Shown here piece after piece: positions 9,219 through 17,256 of a stretch of DNA of 64,000 nucleotides. The translations under genes were made by a program, and so were the position numbers. The stretch comes from Pseudomonadota bacterium (GTDB taxonomy: Bacteria > Pseudomonadota > Alphaproteobacteria > Caulobacterales > Caulobacteraceae), in contig JAEWDF010000002.1 in assembly GCA_023390245.1 (NCBI GenBank), positions 1 to 64,000 on the forward strand, given 5' to 3'. The notes beneath the pieces were generated by a model. That model did no database searches. It was not told the origin of the DNA and saw only the letters and a list, made by a program, of their open reading frames with translations. Within the stretch, counting starts at the first letter, position 1, and every line of letters begins with the position of its first letter.

Positions 9219-9419
9219 CTACCTCTTGGTGGTCGCCGCACCGGCGACGGCGCCGATCGCGGCGCCCGCGACGGTCGAACCGGTGTCGCCGCCGATCACC
9301 TGACCGGCGACGGCGCCGCCCAGGGCGCCCGTGGCGGCGCGTTGTTCCATGGTCTGGCCGCAGGCGGCCAGCAGGGCCACGGCGCCGACGATCGGGGTCA
9401 GTTTCAGGATGGTCTTCAT
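9219..9419 (-). CDS. Small glycine-zipper lipoprotein
   Basis: A 66-residue protein with a lipoprotein signal: MKTILKLTPIVGAVALLAAC, with the lipobox LAAC placing the lipidated cysteine at residue 20. The mature part is alanine- and glycine-rich with repeated GxxxG spacing (GALGGAVAGQVIGG, then GAAIGAVAGAA), typical of short glycine-zipper outer-membrane-associated lipoproteins such as the osmotically induced OsmB/YMGG-type proteins. A specific role cannot be assigned. Flanked by terminators on both sides, so it is probably monocistronic. Confidence 0.8.
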   Translation of the reverse strand: MKTILKLTPIVGAVALLAACGQTMEQRAATGALGGAVAGQVIGGDTGSTVAGAAIGAVAGAATTKR

Positions 9420-9459
9420 TGTTGGCTCCTCGGGGGGATGGAGAGACCCTGACCAAACG

Positions 9460-9496
9460 AAAAGCGCCCGAGTCCGGTTCCGGCCTCGGGCGCTTT
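9460..9496 (-). terminator. Rho-independent terminator of ndk
   Basis: Read on the minus strand, the stem GCGCCCGAG/CTCGGGCGC is followed by TTTTCGTTT, about 90 bases after the ndk stop. The stem is 10-11 base pairs with a 12-base loop. Confidence 0.8.
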
Positions 9497-9583
9497 ATGG
9501 TCACGCTATGCTCGGGACACCGTCCCTGGAGCGCATCGATCCGGCGTCATGTGCGGGACGCGATTCCCCGCGATTCTAGCGCC

Positions 9584-10003
9584 TTAGCCGACGATCTGGT
9601 CGTCGGTGAAGAACTGGGCGATCTCGATCTTGGCGTTGTCCAGCGAGTCCGAGCCGTGGACCGAGTTCTCGCCGATCGACAGGGCGAATTGCTTGCGGAT
9701 GGTGCCTTCGGCGGCCTGTTCCGGATTGGTGGCGCCCATGACTTCGCGATACTTGGCCACGGCGTTGTCGCCTTCCAGCACCTGGACGACGACCGGCTCG
9801 GCGGTCATCTGCTCGACCAGTTCGCCGTAGAACGGGCGCTCGGCGTGGACTTCGTAGAACTTCTTGGCTTGCTCGGTGGTCAGCTTGACGCGGCGCTGGG
9901 CGACGATGCGCAGGCCGGCGCCTTCGATGACGGCGTTGACGGCGCCGGTCAGGTTGCGGCGGGTCGCGTCCGGCTTGATGATCGAGAAGGTGCGTTCGGT
10001 CAT
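9584..10003 (-). CDS. ndk: Nucleoside diphosphate kinase
   Basis: Exchanges the gamma phosphate between nucleoside triphosphates and diphosphates through a phosphohistidine. The protein begins TERTFSIIKPDATRRN, the conserved N-terminal nucleotide-binding strand. The active-site histidine is in SVHGSDSLDNA near residue 116, and the Kpn loop region is AERPFYGELVEQM near 54. At 139 residues it is full length. It is divergent from the ABC-F gene with 92 bases between starts and is followed by a strong terminator. Confidence 0.98.
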   Translation of the reverse strand: MTERTFSIIKPDATRRNLTGAVNAVIEGAGLRIVAQRRVKLTTEQAKKFYEVHAERPFYGELVEQMTAEPVVVQVLEGDNAVAKYREVMGATNPEQAAEGTIRKQFALSIGENSVHGSDSLDNAKIEIAQFFTDDQIVG

Positions 10004-10095
10004 GGGAAGTGACTTCTTGTTTGGGAGATTGAGGGTCGCGGGCTTATAGCGACCGCCTCCCCGCTTTCCAATACCGCCGCAAGGCCCGTTTTCGC

Positions 10096-11994
10096 ATGCT
10101 CCAGATCACCAACCTGACCCTCAACGCCTGGGGCCGCCAGTTTCTGGACGACGCCTCGGTCAGCCTGCCGCCGGGCGCCAAGGTCGGCCTGGTCGGCCGC
10201 AACGGCATCGGCAAGTCGACCCTGTTCAAGGTCATCCTGGGCGAACTGGCCGCCAACGGCGACGAGATCAGCCTGCCCAAGACCGCGCGCATCGCCTCGG
10301 TCGACCAGGAACATCCCGCGACGCCCGTCAGCGTGCTGGAGACCATCCTGGAGGCGGACGTCGAACGCCACGACCTGATGACCCGGCTGGACACCGCCGA
10401 TCCCGAAGAGATGGGCGAGATCTGGGCCCGGCTGATCGAGATCGACGCCGAGAGCGCGCCCGCCCGCGCCTCGGAAATCCTGGTCGGGCTGGGCTTCAGC
10501 CAGGAGGACCTGAGCCGGCCGATGGCGCACTTCTCCGGCGGCTGGCGGATGCGGGTGGCCCTGGCGGCGGCCCTGTTCGCCGAGCCGGACATGCTGCTGC
10601 TGGACGAACCGACCAACTACCTGGACCTGGAAGGGGCGCTGTGGCTGGAGGCGCGGCTGAAGAAATACCCGCACACGGCGCTGATCATCTCGCACGACCG
10701 CGATCTGCTGAACGCGGTCTGCACGCACATCCTGCACCTGTCGAACCGCAAGCTGGACCTCTACACCGGCAACTACGACACCTTCGAGAAGACTCGCGCC
10801 GAGAAGCTGCGGCTGATGGAGGCCAACAAGTCCAAGCAGGACGCCGAGCGGGCGCACCTGCAGAAGTTCATCGACCGCTTCAAGGCCAAGGCGTCAAAGG
10901 CCACGCAAGCCCAGTCGCGCGTCAAGAAGCTGGAGAAGATGGAGCGGATCGAGCTGCCGCCGGAAGAGCGCGTGGCGCCGTTCGTCCTGCCGTCGCCGGA
11001 CCGTCCCCTGCCCCCGCCCCTGATCCGGCTGGAGCGGGCCAACGTCGGCTATGAAGCCGGCAAGCCCATCCTGCGGAACCTGAACCTGCGGATGGACCTG
11101 GACGACCGCATCGGCCTGTTGGGCGTCAACGGCGCGGGCAAGTCGACCTTCGCCAAGCTGATCGCCAAGGCCCTGACCATCGAGACCGGCGAGTTCCACC
11201 GCGACGGCAAGATGCGCGTGGGCTGGTTCCACCAGCACCAGATCGAGGCGATGGACCCGGAGGACACGCCGCTCCAGATCATCCTGCGCGCCATGCCCGA
11301 CGCGTCCGAAAGCAGCCGCCGCAGCCGCCTGGCCCAGTTCGGCCTGCCGTTCCAGAAGCAGGACACCAAGGTCGCGGCCCTGTCGGGCGGCGAACGCGCG
11401 CGCCTGCTGCTGAACCTGGTGGCGATGGACGCGCCGCACATCCTGATCCTGGACGAACCGACCAACCACCTGGACATCGACAGCCGCCGGGCGCTGCTGG
11501 ACGCGCTGAACCAGTACACCGGCGCCGTGATCCTGATCACCCACGACCGCTCCCTGATGGAGCTGGTGGCCGACCGGCTGTGGCTGGCCGCCGACGGCAC
11601 GGTGAAGCCGTTCGAAGGCGACATGGACGACTACGCCAAGTTCGTCCTGGACCGCGCCAAGCAGGCCGGCATGAAGCCCAGCCAGGTGAAGAACGAGCCA
11701 GCCCCCGCGGCCGCCCCTCAAACAGCGAGCGGCCGCGCCGCGAACGACAAGGGCGCAAAGAAGAGCGGCCCGTCGCCGTCAACGCTGCGCCACGCGGTGA
11801 AGAGGGCCGAAGAGGAGATGAATCGGCTCGCGGCCGATCTGGCCCGCCTGGACGACGACCTGGCCAACGCCGCCGTCGCCGATCCGAAAAAGCTGGAGGG
11901 CCTGACCCGCGCGCGCGTCAAGGCTCAGTCCGCCCTGGACGCCGCCGAGGCCGCCTGGATCGCCGCCGAGGAAGCCCTGGCCGAGGTTGCCTGA
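10096..11994 (+). CDS. ABC-F family ATPase, probably ribosome-associated
   Basis: A 632-residue protein with two ABC ATPase domains and no membrane segments, the ABC-F architecture of translation factors such as Uup and EttA. Domain 1 has Walker A GRNGIGKST near residue 35, signature FSGGWRMR near 147 and Walker B LLLDEPTNYLDLEG near 168. Domain 2 has Walker A GVNGAGKST near 344, signature LSGGERARL near 429 and Walker B LILDEPTNHLDIDS near 449. The linker between them is basic. The C-terminal tail (about 560-630) is a charged, alanine-rich coiled coil as in Uup-like members. Which ABC-F subfamily it belongs to cannot be settled by eye. Confidence 0.93.
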   Translation: MLQITNLTLNAWGRQFLDDASVSLPPGAKVGLVGRNGIGKSTLFKVILGELAANGDEISLPKTARIASVDQEHPATPVSVLETILEADVERHDLMTRLDTADPEEMGEIWARLIEIDAESAPARASEILVGLGFSQEDLSRPMAHFSGGWRMRVALAAALFAEPDMLLLDEPTNYLDLEGALWLEARLKKYPHTALIISHDRDLLNAVCTHILHLSNRKLDLYTGNYDTFEKTRAEKLRLMEANKSKQDAERAHLQKFIDRFKAKASKATQAQSRVKKLEKMERIELPPEERVAPFVLPSPDRPLPPPLIRLERANVGYEAGKPILRNLNLRMDLDDRIGLLGVNGAGKSTFAKLIAKALTIETGEFHRDGKMRVGWFHQHQIEAMDPEDTPLQIILRAMPDASESSRRSRLAQFGLPFQKQDTKVAALSGGERARLLLNLVAMDAPHILILDEPTNHLDIDSRRALLDALNQYTGAVILITHDRSLMELVADRLWLAADGTVKPFEGDMDDYAKFVLDRAKQAGMKPSQVKNEPAPAAAPQTASGRAANDKGAKKSGPSPSTLRHAVKRAEEEMNRLAADLARLDDDLANAAVADPKKLEGLTRARVKAQSALDAAEAAWIAAEEALAEVA

Positions 11995-12084
11995 CAGCCG
12001 CCCGCTCCTCAAACACGGATGGGGGCATCGGCTGCATGATCGGGCCCTGGGAAACCGGCCGCCTTGATCCTGCTCAATGCCGGC

Positions 12085-12262
12085 GTGACGGGTTTGGCCC
12101 CTATGCCGCAGCCTCGATGAGCTTGGCCTTCGCCATCTTCACGATCGCGGCCGATCGGAGAGAATAATCGGGCGGAGAGCTCCCACCTGCCAATCCAACG
12201 GCGAGAGCGAAAGCGGCAGAGGTGCAAATCCCAGGTTCAGCCTAGCGGATTCCTCATCCACC
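12085..12262 (+). mobile_element. IS6-family transposase remnant (C-terminal third, frameshifted)
   Basis: The 550-base gap between the ABC-F and GntR genes holds a decayed transposase. From 12163 one frame reads NNRAESSHLPIQRRERKRQ then CKSQVQP, matching the conserved DDE-domain end of IS6 transposases (consensus NNRAENSH-P-RRRERKM). In another frame just upstream, LGLRHLHDRGRSE matches the preceding segment, so at least one frameshift separates them. The frame closes soon after, without the final NTFNVQRH block. Nothing else in 11995-12420 looks functional. It is the first of five related relics across the window. Confidence 0.75.
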
Positions 12263-12420
12263 CATGGCCTAATGGGCAAGTCACAGCCGACGACAATTGG
12301 CCACGGAGGCCCGCATGGGCGGCGGCGCAGGCCGCCTGAATGGGCAGAAGAAGGCGCGAACTATGCGGGCCGGCGTGGGTATCGGTTTCCCTCCGAAACG
12401 CCAGGTAAGTTGCGCAAAGT

Positions 12421-12433
12421 ATTGTACAACAAT
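12421..12433. promoter_or_regulatory. Candidate GntR operator ATTGT-N3-ACAAT (copy 1)
   Basis: The 13-base palindrome ATTGTACAACAAT lies about 115 bases before the GntR start. An identical half-site arrangement recurs at 14446-14458 before the permease gene of the same cluster. The shape (short half-sites with a 3-base spacer) fits GntR-family operators. Binding is inferred from the matched pair. Confidence 0.6.
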
Positions 12434-12549
12434 TATTCTGAAAGGTTCGACAGAAACGCTTGCGGCGCCATGTGACGGCGCATAGGGTCATTTCGGTCGG
12501 CGCTTCCCGTTTCGCCGCGCGCCGTCCGAGTTGAGGATGGGCCTTGGCC

Positions 12550-13314
12550 ATGACGATGAAGACTTCGGAACAGCCGGATTCGAAAGGGACGACGGGCTCG
12601 GGCCGCTCGGCTGAGGATCTGGCGCAGATTCTCCGGGCCATGATCCAGAGGAGCGAACTGCTCCCCGGCGAATGGCTGCGCGAGGTGCGGTTGTGCAGCG
12701 AGTTCGGCGTCGGGCGCTCCATCGTGCGCCGCGCCCTCCGCGCCCTGGCCGACGACGGCCTGGTGGAAATCGAGGAAAATCGCGGCGCGCGCGTTTCCGC
12801 AACGACCGTTGAGGAAGTGTTCGACCTGTATGAGACGCGCGCCGCCCTTTACGGCCTCGCGGCCCGGTTCGCCTGCCTGCGGGGATCGGACGCCACGATC
12901 CAGAGCCTGCTGGCCAAGATCGACCGCCTGCTGGAGGACGCCGGCAACGGCGTCGCCGCTGAGCAGATCATCGAGACGAGCGAATCCATCTTCAGCGAAA
13001 TGAGCGAGTGCGGCAGCGCCGATGCGCAGCGGATGATCGACTCCATCCGGCGAAAGACGCGCTTTCACTTCTCCTACGTCGCGCTGGCCATCAACGCCAA
13101 CGGGCCGGGTCCCTACAAGTCCTGGCGCGGGGTCCGCGCCGGCCTGATCGAGCGTGATCCGGACAAGGCCAGCCAGTGCGCGCGCGACATCCTGTATTTC
13201 ATGCAGGGCGAGGTGGCCCGCGTCATGCTGGCGCGCGGCCCCCGGGTCCGGGTCGATGCGCCGCCTCCCCGGCCGAAAGCACCGAGACCGCGCGCGGTCG
13301 CCGGACGGAGATGA
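12550..13314 (+). CDS. GntR family transcriptional regulator, FCD type
   Basis: The N-terminal winged helix covers about residues 15-85: AEDLAQILRAMIQRSELLPGE, then the recognition region LCSEFGVGRSIVRRALRAL and the wing GLVEIEENRGARVS. The FCD-type effector domain begins with VEEVFDLYETRAALYGLAAR. The ATG at 12550 is used; a TTG at 12544 in the same frame sits better relative to the GAGGA ribosome site and may be the true start. The stop overlaps the next ATG by four bases (ATGA), coupling the regulator to the serine hydrolase. Likely autoregulated through the ATTGT-N3-ACAAT site upstream and controlling the permease through the second copy. Effector unknown. Confidence 0.88.
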   Translation: MTMKTSEQPDSKGTTGSGRSAEDLAQILRAMIQRSELLPGEWLREVRLCSEFGVGRSIVRRALRALADDGLVEIEENRGARVSATTVEEVFDLYETRAALYGLAARFACLRGSDATIQSLLAKIDRLLEDAGNGVAAEQIIETSESIFSEMSECGSADAQRMIDSIRRKTRFHFSYVALAINANGPGPYKSWRGVRAGLIERDPDKASQCARDILYFMQGEVARVMLARGPRVRVDAPPPRPKAPRPRAVAGRR

Positions 13315-14357
13315 CGATGAGGCGGTCCATCCTTTCAGCGGTCGCGGCTACCCTGGTCGCGCTTTCGTCGGCGTCCGCCTGCGCCGCCCGGCCGGCCCCG
13401 GCGCCCGCCCAGAACATGGCCCGGTCGCCGGAAATGGCGGACCTGCTCGGCTATGTCCGAGACCATGGCGGCGCCGGCTTCATCGTCATCCGGGATGGCG
13501 AGACCCTGATCGACGAGGCCTGGGATCCGCCAGCCGACGACCGCATGTTCGCGAACTTCGTCTATGGCCGCACGGACGACGGCGCCCTGCTGGAGGACGT
13601 GGCCTCCCAGCAGAAGAGCTTCGTGGCCCTGTTGGTCGCGATCGCCATCGACAAGGGCCTGCTCGATATCGAAAGCCCCGTGTCCCGCTATCTGGGCGAG
13701 GGCTGGTCGAAGGCGTCGCCCGCGCAGGAAGCGGAGATCCGCGTCATCGACGTGCTGACCATGAGCTCCGGCCTGGACGAGGGCTTCCGCTACGCCACTC
13801 CTGCGGGAACCGCCTTTTTCTACAACACCCCGGTCTATGCGATCACGAAGCGGATCGTGTCGGCCGCGGCGGGGCAGCCGCTGGAAGCGATCACCCGCGA
13901 TTGGCTGACGGTCCCGATCGGCATGACCGACACTGCTTGGCGTCGCCGCCCCGCCGCGTTGGCGTCCGTCGGCAACGACACCGGCCTGGTGACCACGCCG
14001 CACGATGTCGCAAGGTTCGGCCTGATGGTGCTGAACGGCGGGGTCGCCGAAAACGCCCGCGTGGTGTCGCAGGCGCAGTTGGACGCCCTGTTCATCCGCT
14101 CCAGCGCCAATCCCGCCTACGGCCGCCTGTGGTGGCTGAACGGCGGCGCCTATTCGGTGAGGGCCGTCGGCGGTCGCCGCGAAGGTCCACTCATCGCCTC
14201 GGCGCCCGACGACCTGGTCGGCGCGCTGGGAGCTTTCGACCGGCGTCTCTATGTCGTGCCCAGCCGGCGGCTGGTCGTGGTGCGCACGGGAGCGGCGACC
14301 GGCGACCCCGATTTCGACCAGCAACTGTGGACGCGGCTGATGAAGGTGCTGGGCTGA
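13311..14357 (+). CDS. Exported serine hydrolase, class C beta-lactamase fold
   Basis: Penicillin-binding-protein-like hydrolase predicted in the periplasm. The start at 13311 overlaps the regulator stop and opens a signal peptide (TMRRSILSAVAATLVALSSA). The SxxK nucleophile motif is ASQQKSFVALLV near residue 103. The second motif appears as GTAFFYNTPVYA near 167, where the usual Y-x-N reads F-Y-N. Length (about 348 residues) suits the esterase/D-aminopeptidase-like members rather than true resistance enzymes. With an MHS permease and an M28-like protein downstream, hydrolysis of an ester or amide substrate before uptake is a reasonable inference; a drug-resistance role is not supported. Confidence 0.85.
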   Translation: MTMRRSILSAVAATLVALSSASACAARPAPAPAQNMARSPEMADLLGYVRDHGGAGFIVIRDGETLIDEAWDPPADDRMFANFVYGRTDDGALLEDVASQQKSFVALLVAIAIDKGLLDIESPVSRYLGEGWSKASPAQEAEIRVIDVLTMSSGLDEGFRYATPAGTAFFYNTPVYAITKRIVSAAAGQPLEAITRDWLTVPIGMTDTAWRRRPAALASVGNDTGLVTTPHDVARFGLMVLNGGVAENARVVSQAQLDALFIRSSANPAYGRLWWLNGGAYSVRAVGGRREGPLIASAPDDLVGALGAFDRRLYVVPSRRLVVVRTGAATGDPDFDQQLWTRLMKVLG

Positions 14358-14445
14358 CCGCCCGCCCTTCGAATTGGTCCCATCTCGATTCAGGGAAGAC
14401 GCCACTACGTCGCCGCCACGACAAGATCGTCACAATCAGTAATGC

Positions 14446-14458
14446 ATTGTCGTACAAT
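14446..14458. promoter_or_regulatory. Candidate GntR operator ATTGT-N3-ACAAT (copy 2)
   Basis: ATTGTCGTACAAT lies 74 bases before the permease ATG, in the 174-base gap that must contain its promoter. Both half-sites are the same as at 12421-12433. TTGACAAT follows immediately (14463-14470) and may belong to the core promoter. Confidence 0.6.
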
Positions 14459-14531
14459 TTATTGACAATCGGGCTTATCGCTTTGATCCTCCGCTAAAGG
14501 GCGCCGCCTAGAGCGCCGAAGGGGGAAGCGA

Positions 14532-15824
14532 ATGCCACATGAACCCGGGAAACAGCCCAGCCTGAAGATCGCGATCATGGCGTCCACCGGGGCGGCCGTC
14601 GAATGGTACGACTTCTTCATCTACGGCACTGCGGCGGCCCTGGTGTTTCCGCACCTCTTCTTTCCCGCCGACCTCCCGCCCTTCGTCGCCCAGATCGCGT
14701 CATTCAGCACCTTCGCCGTCGGCTTCATCGCCCGCCCGCTTGGAGGCATGGTGTTCGGCCATTACGGCGACATGCTGGGCCGCAAGCGCGCTCTGGTGGC
14801 GGCGATGTTCATCATGGGGATTTCGACCACCCTGATTGGGCTCCTGCCCGGCTACGCCTCGATCGGCGTCACAGCGCCTCTCCTCCTGGTGGCGCTGCGG
14901 TTCGCGCAGGGGCTGGCGGTGGGCGGCCAATGGGGCGGCGCGGCCCTGCTGGCCATCGAAAGCGCGCCCGCGAACCGCAAGGGCTTCTACGGCAGCTTCG
15001 TCCAGGTCGGCGTGCCCCTGGGCGTGGTGCTGGCCAACGCCGTCTTTCTGGCGGTCAGCGCGCTCAGCAACGACGCCTTCTTCATGGCCTGGGGCTGGCG
15101 GATCGGCTTCCTGCTCAGCGTCGCCCTGATCGCCATCGGCGTGATCATCCACAAGGCCGTCGAAGAGCCCGCGGCGGCCTCCGCGCATGAGGCGCCGCCC
15201 GCCCAAAGGCGCCGGTCACCGCTTGCGGAGGCGGCGCTGTCTCACTGGCGCGAAATCCTGCTCGCCGGCGGCGCCTTCATCGCCAACAACGTCTGCTTCT
15301 ACGTCGCCATCACCTATGTGATCGCCTACGGCTCCACCGCGCTGGGCATAGCGCGCGACACCCTGCTGTCCGCGGTCATGGCCGCCAGCGTCCTGATGAT
15401 CCCCATCCTCATGGCGTGCGGGGCCGCCTCGGACCGCTTCGGCCGCAATGGCGTCTTCCTAATCGGCGCCCTGCTGTCCGGCGTCTGGGCCTTCGCCGTC
15501 TTCCCGTTGCTGGAGACCGGGTCGTTTCCCGTCATCTTCGCCGCCATCGCGATCCAGATGGTGTTCGTCAGCATGATGTACGGCCCGCAGGCGGCGCTGT
15601 TCGCCGAACTGTTCCCGAAGTCGGTGCGCTATTCCGGCGCGTCGCTGGGCTATCAGATCGGCGCCGTGCTCGGCGGCGGCTTCGCCCCCATCATCGCCAC
15701 CGCCCTGTTCGCCCGTTATCAATCCAGCCTGCCCATCGCCATCTATCTGGCGGCCATGTGCGCGGTGTCGTTCTTCAGCGTCCTTTGGCTGCAGCGCCGC
15801 GCCTGGCGCCGGATCATCGACTGA
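14532..15824 (+). CDS. MFS transporter, metabolite:H+ symporter (MHS) family
   Basis: Twelve-helix inner-membrane permease of 430 residues. The N-terminus ASTGAAVEWYDFFIYG is the MHS signature (ProP, ShiA and KgtP type). The first loop motif appears as RPLGGMVFGHYGDMLGRKR near residue 72, and RFAQGLAVGGQWGGA near 123 is also typical. The second-half loop motif is ASDRFGRNGVF near 300. MHS members import organic acids, betaines and aromatic acids by proton symport. It follows the serine hydrolase with its own operator-containing promoter region and precedes the M28-like gene by 43 bases. The substrate is not predictable. Confidence 0.9.
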   Translation: MPHEPGKQPSLKIAIMASTGAAVEWYDFFIYGTAAALVFPHLFFPADLPPFVAQIASFSTFAVGFIARPLGGMVFGHYGDMLGRKRALVAAMFIMGISTTLIGLLPGYASIGVTAPLLLVALRFAQGLAVGGQWGGAALLAIESAPANRKGFYGSFVQVGVPLGVVLANAVFLAVSALSNDAFFMAWGWRIGFLLSVALIAIGVIIHKAVEEPAAASAHEAPPAQRRRSPLAEAALSHWREILLAGGAFIANNVCFYVAITYVIAYGSTALGIARDTLLSAVMAASVLMIPILMACGAASDRFGRNGVFLIGALLSGVWAFAVFPLLETGSFPVIFAAIAIQMVFVSMMYGPQAALFAELFPKSVRYSGASLGYQIGAVLGGGFAPIIATALFARYQSSLPIAIYLAAMCAVSFFSVLWLQRRAWRRIID

Positions 15825-15867
15825 ACCGACTTTCCATCCGCGACGCCAGCCGACGAAAGGCCTCTTC

Positions 15868-17178
15868 ATGATCGACACGTCCAGGCGCGCCCTGCTGGGC
15901 GCCGGCGCCCTTCTGCCCATGGGCGCCGCCCCGAGCGCCGCCTTCGCCGCCTCGACCGGCCCGGCCGTCGAGGCGATCGAAGCCGACCTCCTGCGCTATG
16001 TCGGCCTTGGCGAGAAGCCCGCCGGGAGCGCGGCGGACACAGCATGCGGCGAATGGCTGGCGGGTGAGTTGGAACAGGCCGGCTTCGCGGTCCAGCGGCA
16101 ATCCTTCGCCGCACCCTTCTTCACCGCCCGGCGGTCCGAACTGACCTGCGGCGAGGCCGCCGCTTCGGTCCATCCCCAACCCATCGTCCGGCCGACCGGG
16201 GCGGATGGCGTGACCGGCCCGCTGGTCCGGGTCGATCCCGCTGGTCGTTTCATCGGTTCGCTCCAGGGCGCGATCGCCCTGGTCGACCTGCCCCACGCGC
16301 GCTGGTCGTCCATGATGACGCCCGCCGCCCGTCGACCGATCGAGGCGGCCTTCGCGGCCGGAGCAAAGGCCGCCGTGGCCGTCACCAACGGCCCGACCGG
16401 AAAGGTGATCGCCCTCAACGCCGACGGGCGGCAGCCGATGTTCGACGGCCCGGTCGCCCTGCTGGCGCCCGAGGCGGCCGATGTTTTCCTGGCTGGAGCG
16501 GTGCAGCGTCGCGACGCGCGACTGGTCATCGAAGGCCAGGGCGGACGACGCCCCGCCTTCAACTTCGTCGGACGGATCGACCGCGGCAAGGGGCGCTGGA
16601 TCGCGGTGTCCACGCCGCGCTCCGGCTGGTTCACCTGCGCCGCCGAGCGCGGACCGGGCGTCGCGGCCTGGCTCGACCTCGCCCGCTGGGCGCCCGCCGC
16701 CCTGCCCGACCACGACCTGGCCTTCATCTGCAACACCGGCCACGAATACGAATACCTCGGCGCCGCCGAAGCCATGAGGGAGATCGCGCCGCCGGTGGCG
16801 TCGACCGACTTCTGGCTGCACATCGGCGCCAATGTCGCCGCCCGGGACTGGCATGAACTGCCCCGCGGCTGGACCCCGCTGCCGAACGTCGACAGCCAGC
16901 GCGTCCTGTCGATCACGCCAGAGCTCGTGCCTCTGGCGCGCGCCGTCTTCGCCGGCCAGATCGGCTATGAGGTTCCCGTCTCCAGCGCCGTGCTGTCGGC
17001 GGGCGAACTCGACGAGGTCATCAAGGCCGGCTATCCCCGCGCCGCCGGCGTCTTCGGCATCCACCGCTTCCACCATGTGGCGGAGGACGACGAACGCTGC
17101 CTGAACCCGTCGGCGACCGTCGCCGCGGCGATGGGCTTCCGCGCCTTGCTCGAGCAGATGGCCCGGCTGCCCGCCTGA
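15868..17178 (+). CDS. Exported M28-like protein lacking the zinc ligands
   Basis: A 436-residue protein with a twin-arginine-like signal (TSRRALLGAGALLPMG). The fold resembles M28 aminopeptidases with an inserted PA-like domain (about residues 100-200). Where M28 enzymes carry the first metal His-Asp, this protein reads STPRSGWFTCAAERGPG, so that His and the bridging Asp are absent; the later Glu-Glu region reads GHEYEYLGAAE. Loss of several ligands argues against a normal di-zinc peptidase. It may use a different chemistry or be a binding protein. It is the last gene of the GntR cluster and is convergent with GH97. Confidence 0.65.
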   Translation: MIDTSRRALLGAGALLPMGAAPSAAFAASTGPAVEAIEADLLRYVGLGEKPAGSAADTACGEWLAGELEQAGFAVQRQSFAAPFFTARRSELTCGEAAASVHPQPIVRPTGADGVTGPLVRVDPAGRFIGSLQGAIALVDLPHARWSSMMTPAARRPIEAAFAAGAKAAVAVTNGPTGKVIALNADGRQPMFDGPVALLAPEAADVFLAGAVQRRDARLVIEGQGGRRPAFNFVGRIDRGKGRWIAVSTPRSGWFTCAAERGPGVAAWLDLARWAPAALPDHDLAFICNTGHEYEYLGAAEAMREIAPPVASTDFWLHIGANVAARDWHELPRGWTPLPNVDSQRVLSITPELVPLARAVFAGQIGYEVPVSSAVLSAGELDEVIKAGYPRAAGVFGIHRFHHVAEDDERCLNPSATVAAAMGFRALLEQMARLPA

Positions 17179-17256
17179 GCGTGTTGTCGGCCCAGCTCAA
17201 CTTGCTCCGCCCAGTTGATCTCAGGCGGTGGCGGTCTTCCACCGTACGCCCACCCT

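Noticed and set aside
6665..9241. Long minus-strand open frame opposite purN and the M13 peptidase
   Set aside because: Antiparallel shadow of well-supported genes; composition is arginine- and glycine-rich with no domain.
13311..14357. Labelling the serine hydrolase a beta-lactamase resistance gene
   Set aside because: The fold is shared by many esterases and peptidases; the second motif is atypical and the neighbours suggest a catabolic role.
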